From the NCBI GenBank assembly GCA_964443725.1, contig CAYUDP010000003.1, positions 1-53,853 of the forward strand: a DNA stretch of 53,853 nt, in the 5' to 3' direction. Positions 50,475 to 53,853 of the stretch are shown piece after piece. The position numbers and the translations under genes were made by a program. Every line of letters begins with the position of its first letter. Positions within the stretch are counted from its first letter, which is position 1. The stretch comes from CAYUDP01 sp964443725 (lineage in GTDB: Bacteria > Patescibacteriota > Minisyncoccia > Phycocordibacterales > JAKFXT01). The notes beneath the pieces are model-generated. The model was not told the origin of the DNA. It searched no databases and saw only the letters and a list, made by a program, of their open reading frames with translations.

Positions 50475-50939
50475 TTAAATAAGTCCTAATGATGTATAAA
50501 AACTATTTTGTACATCTGGAAAAAAAATTATCAAAAAAAAGAACGTTAAAATTAAAAAAAGTAATGTTGCCAACACAATAAAAACTTTTGAAGGAAGCAA
50601 ATGATATTTTTTACTACTTATAAAAAAGTACCATAATGTACTAAAGATTAGTCCTGCAACACAAAACCCCTTCCACACAAACAACCACTCCGTATGATCT
50701 ATAAAGCCATCTGTTTTTATTTCAACAAAATCAGATACCCCAAATATAAATAGTATAATAGCGGTAAAGATAGCAACACCCCTGAAATCATTACTTTTTT
50801 TAAATCCAAAATACCAACATAGACATGAAAGAAAAATCCAAAAAGAGCCCTCAAAAAAATTGAATAAAAAGTACGTATGTTCAAACAAAATCATGGCCAA
50901 AATAATAAATTCTCTTCTACCAAAATTCCATATAGCCAC
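50475..50939 (-). CDS. Integral membrane protein, unknown
   Basis: The 154-aa protein has about four helices, rich in Phe and Ile. The likely start is GTG at 50939. It overlaps the upstream gene by 49 bp on the same strand, so the two are probably made together. No family recognised. Confidence 0.6.
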   Translation of the reverse strand: MAIWNFGRREFIILAMILFEHTYFLFNFFEGSFWIFLSCLCWYFGFKKSNDFRGVAIFTAIILFIFGVSDFVEIKTDGFIDHTEWLFVWKGFCVAGLIFSTLWYFFISSKKYHLLPSKVFIVLATLLFLILTFFFLIIFFPDVQNSFYTSLGLI

Positions 50940-51223
50940 AATATGATAAACACGATTGGTAGCATAAATCTAATTATTATTTTTATAGATATTTTATTTT
51001 CTACTTTTTTTGCTATTACATATCCGCGCAAATAAATAGCCAAGTTTAGAGCAAACCATAAGACTGGGAAAAGAAGTATAATTATTGAAAAAATAAAATC
51101 TTTCGAATCTCTTAGAGAGAGGGCTAAGTCCCCTACCATAGGCCCCAATATGTAAAATACTAAGATAGAGTAAACAAAAAAACGATCACCTCGTGTAATC
51201 CAAATATCTGAAGCTTTTTTCAT
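50891..51223 (-). CDS. Integral membrane protein, unknown
   Basis: The 110-aa protein has about three helices. The ATG at 51223 is chosen because a perfect minus-strand TATAAT (51231-51236) ends 7 nt before it; the ATG at 51230-51232 lies in that box. It overlaps the next gene. No family recognised. Confidence 0.6.
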   Translation of the reverse strand: MKKASDIWITRGDRFFVYSILVFYILGPMVGDLALSLRDSKDFIFSIIILLFPVLWFALNLAIYLRGYVIAKKVENKISIKIIIRFMLPIVFIILWLYGILVEENLLFWP

Positions 51224-51230
51224 ACTCAAC

Positions 51231-51236
51231 ATTATA
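51231..51236 (-). promoter_or_regulatory. -10 box, leaderless
   Basis: Minus-strand TATAAT ending 7 nt before the ATG at 51223; it decides between two possible starts. Confidence 0.6.
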
Positions 51237-51259
51237 ACTCATTTAATTATTTATACGAA

Positions 51260-51787
51260 TTAGTGTACATGCCCAGAGATGGATGTATGATTCACTCCGC
51301 CAGAAATAGCAGAAAATATCATATAAAGAGCCATCACGGCCATTAAAAATTTCTCAAAAAAAGTGACCCATGTAAGCGGATATTTAATAACTCCACCCAA
51401 GCAAGCACATTCCGGTCTATCTCCACCAGATAGAGTTTCGTGAACCCCAAGAGAACTTACACTCATCAGAACAAAAGTGACAAAATCTCTTGTAATCCCC
51501 CCAACTGAAAAAAGATACAAAAGCCCTATAATTACTTCAATAAAAGGAAATGATTTAGCATAAATTTTTGATTTTCTGGCCAAAAGATCATATTTTGAAA
51601 AAATATTTGCAAAACCGTCAATGTTAGCAGTCTTGAAAAGTCCAAAGACTAGAAAAAAGTACCCCATGGAGAGCATCATGAAATTCATAAAAGTCATATT
51701 ATGCCCAAAGTACATCGTAGCGAAAGTGATTAAAAATATAAACACTACTACATATATAAAACCTCGCAGTTCTTTTATTTTAGTCAT
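51260..51787 (-). CDS. DoxX/MauE-like membrane protein
   Basis: The 175-aa protein has about four helices and a PECACLGGVIKYPLTWVTFFEKFLM segment, which recalls the C-x-C-(F/L)-G motif of MauE/DoxX-like membrane proteins involved in thiol or quinone chemistry. The ATG at 51787 follows AAGGAC; an upstream ATG at 51832 lies inside the spacer repeat and is rejected. It is the last gene of the repeat-separated array. Confidence 0.65.
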   Translation of the reverse strand: MTKIKELRGFIYVVVFIFLITFATMYFGHNMTFMNFMMLSMGYFFLVFGLFKTANIDGFANIFSKYDLLARKSKIYAKSFPFIEVIIGLLYLFSVGGITRDFVTFVLMSVSSLGVHETLSGGDRPECACLGGVIKYPLTWVTFFEKFLMAVMALYMIFSAISGGVNHTSISGHVH

Positions 51788-51804
51788 TTTTTTGTCCTTA
51801 TAGT

Positions 51805-51912
51805 TCCACCTTGAATTTGTGAGCCTACTCATTATAAAGCCCTAAGTATTCATTGCAAAGTAAGGCTTATTGACGCCAATTTAGCATATCATTTCAACCA
51901 TTCTCGTAAGTC
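51805..51912 (-). repeat. Spacer repeat A of the gene array
   Basis: Related to copies B and C. Shared landmarks on the plus strand: GTGAG at 51819, a GATAGAAC-like segment 14 bp on, GTAAGG at 51860, then ACCATTCTCG near the end. It lies between the phosphatase-like and MauE-like genes. Confidence 0.75.
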
Positions 51913-51936
51913 TATAAAAAAATTAAGTGGTATGTA

Positions 51937-52470
51937 TTAAATATTTCTTACGAAAACCTTCTTTTCATCCCTAGTCAATAATCCTGGATTATAAGCTGTG
52001 TTATTAAAATAGATTTCGAATCCAAGCCAAGTGAATCTATGAGCTACCACTATCGAGTTTTCATTTGTTTTAGAAATTTTATTTACTGCTATTTTTAAGT
52101 TATTTAAAACACTTGTTATGGACTCACATTTACCATTTTCTGCCAATAAATCTTTAATATAATTTTCGTAGTTTTCTTTTGTGTTTGGTGTTCCTGTATA
52201 TATTCCAAAATCTTGTTGAGCGAGTTCTTGAATAATTTCAAACGGAACAGCTAATTCTTTAGAAAGAATCTTTGCTGTATCTATTGCACGCGGTAAACCT
52301 GAACAATATATCTTTTTATATTTAACGTCGGATGATTTTACATCTTTTATATCATTGAGAACTTCTTGTCTTCCTTGATCTGTCATAACTGTATTAGCGT
52401 CACTAAAAACTTTGTTTAGTTGTGCAACTGTCTGTCCATGACTGAATATTAAGATATGTTGTTCTTTCAT
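51937..52470 (-). CDS. Histidine phosphatase-fold protein with SHG in place of RHG
   Basis: The 177-aa protein has the phosphoglycerate mutase-like fold: FSHGQTVAQLNKVF at the start, YCSGLPRAIDTAKIL, QQDFGIYTGT and AHRFTWLGF. The catalytic His (about H11) and the second His are kept. The Arg of the usual RHG motif is Ser, so phosphate binding should be weakened or changed. Substrate unknown. Middle gene of the repeat-separated array. Confidence 0.75.
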   Translation of the reverse strand: MKEQHILIFSHGQTVAQLNKVFSDANTVMTDQGRQEVLNDIKDVKSSDVKYKKIYCSGLPRAIDTAKILSKELAVPFEIIQELAQQDFGIYTGTPNTKENYENYIKDLLAENGKCESITSVLNNLKIAVNKISKTNENSIVVAHRFTWLGFEIYFNNTAYNPGLLTRDEKKVFVRNI

Positions 52471-52479
52471 ATGGTTTTA

Positions 52480-52583
52480 GTGCTAGCACTAATTGGTGAG
52501 TGTTCAACAGATAGAACCTAGGGTATTCATTACAGGGTAAGGCTTATTGGTACTATTTTAGCACATTATTTCGACCTTTATCT
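52480..52583 (-). repeat. Spacer repeat B of the gene array
   Basis: Plus-strand landmarks: GTGCTAG at 52480, GTGAG at 52496, GATAGAAC at 52510, GTAAGG at 52537. Spacings of 16, 14 and 27 match copy C almost exactly (16, 14, 26). It includes the palindrome TAGTGCTAGCACTA. Confidence 0.85.
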
Positions 52584-53195
52584 AGATAGCCAATTCTTAT
52601 TAAGACTTTCAATAGTTACCTCTTTCTTCATTAGTTCTTCAAAGATTATTTGTTTTTCTTTTGTGAGTTTTAAATATGAAGCTCTCTTTAACCAAACTTG
52701 ATTTTTTACCTGTTCAGTAACCTCATCTTTGTTAAAAGCTATCTCGTTAAAATCAATTAAAATGAGTTTATTATTTTTGTTATAGCCACAATTAATAGAA
52801 AAATTAAATACACTATCCGAAATACCAAAAGACCATAATTGTTTTAATAGAGATACATAATCATAAACAACCTTAATAAATTCTTGTTTTTGTAGGGAAT
52901 TTATATTTCGTAAATCTTTAATTAAATCCTGTTTATATTCTATTTCATTAATAAATATAGGATTACCAAGTGTTTCTCTATAAGTAACAAGATTAATAAC
53001 TTTAGAATATTCTTCTTGTAGTTTTGGTATACCTTTAATAACATTTTTATATTCTAATAAAGAATTTTTATAATTACCTTTATTTGCAAAGAAAATGAAT
53101 AGAAAAATTTGTAATTTATTTTTGATTACTTTTAAGACCTGGTTACTGTTTAATTTGTAAACGTTATAATAATAACCTTCTCCAATTTTTTTCAT
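52578..53195 (-). CDS. Protein kinase/APH-fold protein
   Basis: The 205-aa protein reads as a small kinase-like fold: glycine-rich GEGYYYNVYKL, a Lys in QVLKVIKN, a catalytic-loop-like SDSVFNFSINCG, and LILIDFNEI in the place of the DFG-type metal motif. The usual HxD of the loop is not clear, so activity is uncertain. Possible substrates are small molecules or a partner protein. Strongly AT-rich. Confidence 0.6.
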   Translation of the reverse strand: MKKIGEGYYYNVYKLNSNQVLKVIKNKLQIFLFIFFANKGNYKNSLLEYKNVIKGIPKLQEEYSKVINLVTYRETLGNPIFINEIEYKQDLIKDLRNINSLQKQEFIKVVYDYVSLLKQLWSFGISDSVFNFSINCGYNKNNKLILIDFNEIAFNKDEVTEQVKNQVWLKRASYLKLTKEKQIIFEELMKKEVTIESLNKNWLSR

Positions 53196-53198
53196 ATA

Positions 53199-53308
53199 CT
53201 TCTCGTGCTAGTTGTTGAAGGTGAGCTTTCTCGTGATAGAACTTTTTGATTTATTACCCCGTAAGCTCATTTTTAATATTTTTTACTATATCACAATAAA
53301 CCTTCTCG
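53199..53308 (-). repeat. Spacer repeat C of the gene array
   Basis: Begins and ends with CTTCTCG on the plus strand. Landmarks: GTGCTAG at 53205, GTGAG at 53221, GATAGAAC at 53235, GTAAGC at 53261. Its first 15 bp are identical to the partial copy D at 53839-53853. Confidence 0.85.
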
Positions 53309-53313
53309 AGAGT

Positions 53314-53808
53314 CTATTGTTTTCTAGTAAAATATTCTTTTAGTTTCTTATTGCTATTATTTATTTTTACCAATTCAACATCATTTGATCTTTCAGACTT
53401 AGCAATATCCATTATCTTTATAACATTATTAACTTTTCGTTTATGTTCAGACATCCAAGGAAGCCAAGGGAATAACCAAACATGAAAATGTGATGAGCTA
53501 CTTGTTTCTTCCTGAACAATAGTCACTTCTTCAATTCCTAATTCCTCTTTCATTGCTCTTCTACATTCAATTAAGAAATTACTAAAATCTTTTTGCTCCT
53601 CCTCTGTAAATTCTAAAACAGATTTAATATGTCTCTTTGATGCAATAATAACAAACCCTTCAATCGGATATTCAAAATCTTGTTCTGCAACAAAATGTTC
53701 GGTTTCAGCAATTCTTTCTACCGGTAAAGCGACTTCACCACTTTGAATAGAACAAGCAATGCACTCAATCTCATGCTCTATTCCTGAAATATCTTTTATT
53801 GTTACCAT
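53314..53808 (-). CDS. HIT-like nucleotide hydrolase/transferase
   Basis: The 164-aa protein has an N-terminal C-x2-C (CIACSI), GFVIIASKRHIKSVLEF, and the late SSSHFHVWLFPW, which is the H-x-H part of a histidine triad followed by an aromatic-Pro end. HIT proteins act on nucleoside monophosphoramidates or dinucleoside polyphosphates. First visible gene of the array on the minus strand. Confidence 0.7.
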   Translation of the reverse strand: MVTIKDISGIEHEIECIACSIQSGEVALPVERIAETEHFVAEQDFEYPIEGFVIIASKRHIKSVLEFTEEEQKDFSNFLIECRRAMKEELGIEEVTIVQEETSSSSHFHVWLFPWLPWMSEHKRKVNNVIKIMDIAKSERSNDVELVKINNSNKKLKEYFTRKQ

Positions 53809-53821
53809 AGTTAATTATTTG

Positions 53822-53827
53822 ATTATA
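53822..53827 (-). promoter_or_regulatory. -10 box of HIT-like gene
   Basis: Minus-strand TATAAT ending 13 nt before the ATG at 53808, just inside the partial spacer copy. Confidence 0.45.
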
Positions 53828-53838
53828 TTTTTGCTAAC

Positions 53839-53853
53839 CTTCTCGTGCTAGTT
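53839..53853 (-). repeat. Spacer repeat D, cut by the window end
   Basis: CTTCTCGTGCTAGTT, identical to the start of copy C 640 bp away. The rest lies outside the window. Confidence 0.8.

Noticed and set aside
51805..53853. Spacer repeats as a CRISPR array
   Set aside because: Units are over 600 bp, repeats diverge and full genes lie between them; no cas genes.
51805..53853. Spacers as classical integron attC sites
   Set aside because: A GTTRRRY-like core appears only in copy B; no paired core sites in all copies and no integrase in the window.

Overview
The window looks like part of the chromosome of a Candidate Phyla Radiation (Patescibacteria) bacterium, most likely of the Parcubacteria/Paceibacteria group. 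The pointers are an AT-rich, densely packed genome with AGA-rich arginine codons; shortened housekeeping enzymes (alanyl-tRNA synthetase without its C-Ala tail, aspartyl-tRNA synthetase without the GAD insertion, a short L13); and families typical of these genomes (FtsA-like/baseplate J-like pair, sunset-domain protein, stand-alone lytic transglycosylase). The standard genetic code fits throughout. Five 100-N gaps are present. Two hide real missing sequence (mnmA, trpS). The other three are flanked by identical 55-bp copies and are really overlaps; collapsing them restores one reading frame in corA and in the lytic transglycosylase gene.

Layout. 1-5.5 kb: mltG, mnmA, then a DNA-repair/stress group (ATP-cone nuclease, MgtC-like membrane protein, PD-(D/E)XK nuclease, O6-alkylguanine transferase, family 4 uracil-DNA glycosylase, HD hydrolase). 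5.5-10.2 kb: alaS and a two-gene envelope module. 10.3 kb: a lone receiver-domain cassette. 11-15 kb: infA-rpmJ-rpsM-rpsK-rpsD-rpoA-rplQ-rplM-rpsI. 15-18.8 kb: grpE-dnaK-dnaJ. 18.8-24 kb: membrane protein, PlsC-type acyltransferase, an unrecognised 548-aa protein, a histidine kinase and a coupled 7-TM protein. 24-27.5 kb: trpS, aspS, scpA, scpB. 27.5-34.9 kb: peptidoglycan block (D,D-carboxypeptidase, mraY, ftsW/rodA, murG) plus gltX, an M23 hydrolase and a small membrane protein. 34.9-36.5 kb: a 600-bp non-coding stretch with structured elements and a minus-strand lytic transglycosylase. 36.5-43.5 kb: DoxX, tRNA-Pro(GGG), PspC, exonuclease, small membrane proteins, rpmA, rplI, S41 protease, corA, cysS. 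43.6-49 kb: dnaB, recR, rplU, rmuC, yqeY, interrupted by odd cassettes. 49-53.9 kb: accessory end with orphan genes and a minus-strand gene array separated by a family of related spacers.

Three patterns stand out. (1) At least seventeen host genes have a -10 box ending 5-9 nt before the start codon, which implies leaderless mRNAs; this also helps choose starts. (2) Five small genes of different composition (receiver; two membrane proteins; two unknowns) are self-contained expression units: TTGCnn promoter, real leader, strong Shine-Dalgarno, GC-rich hairpin terminator. Two share a near-identical terminator. (3) At 51.8-53.85 kb the minus-strand genes for a phosphatase-like, a kinase-like and a HIT-like protein are each separated by a related ~105-bp spacer with fixed internal spacing, so the region looks like a cassette array. 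I found no recombinase in the window and the spacers do not match attC well, so the mechanism is open.
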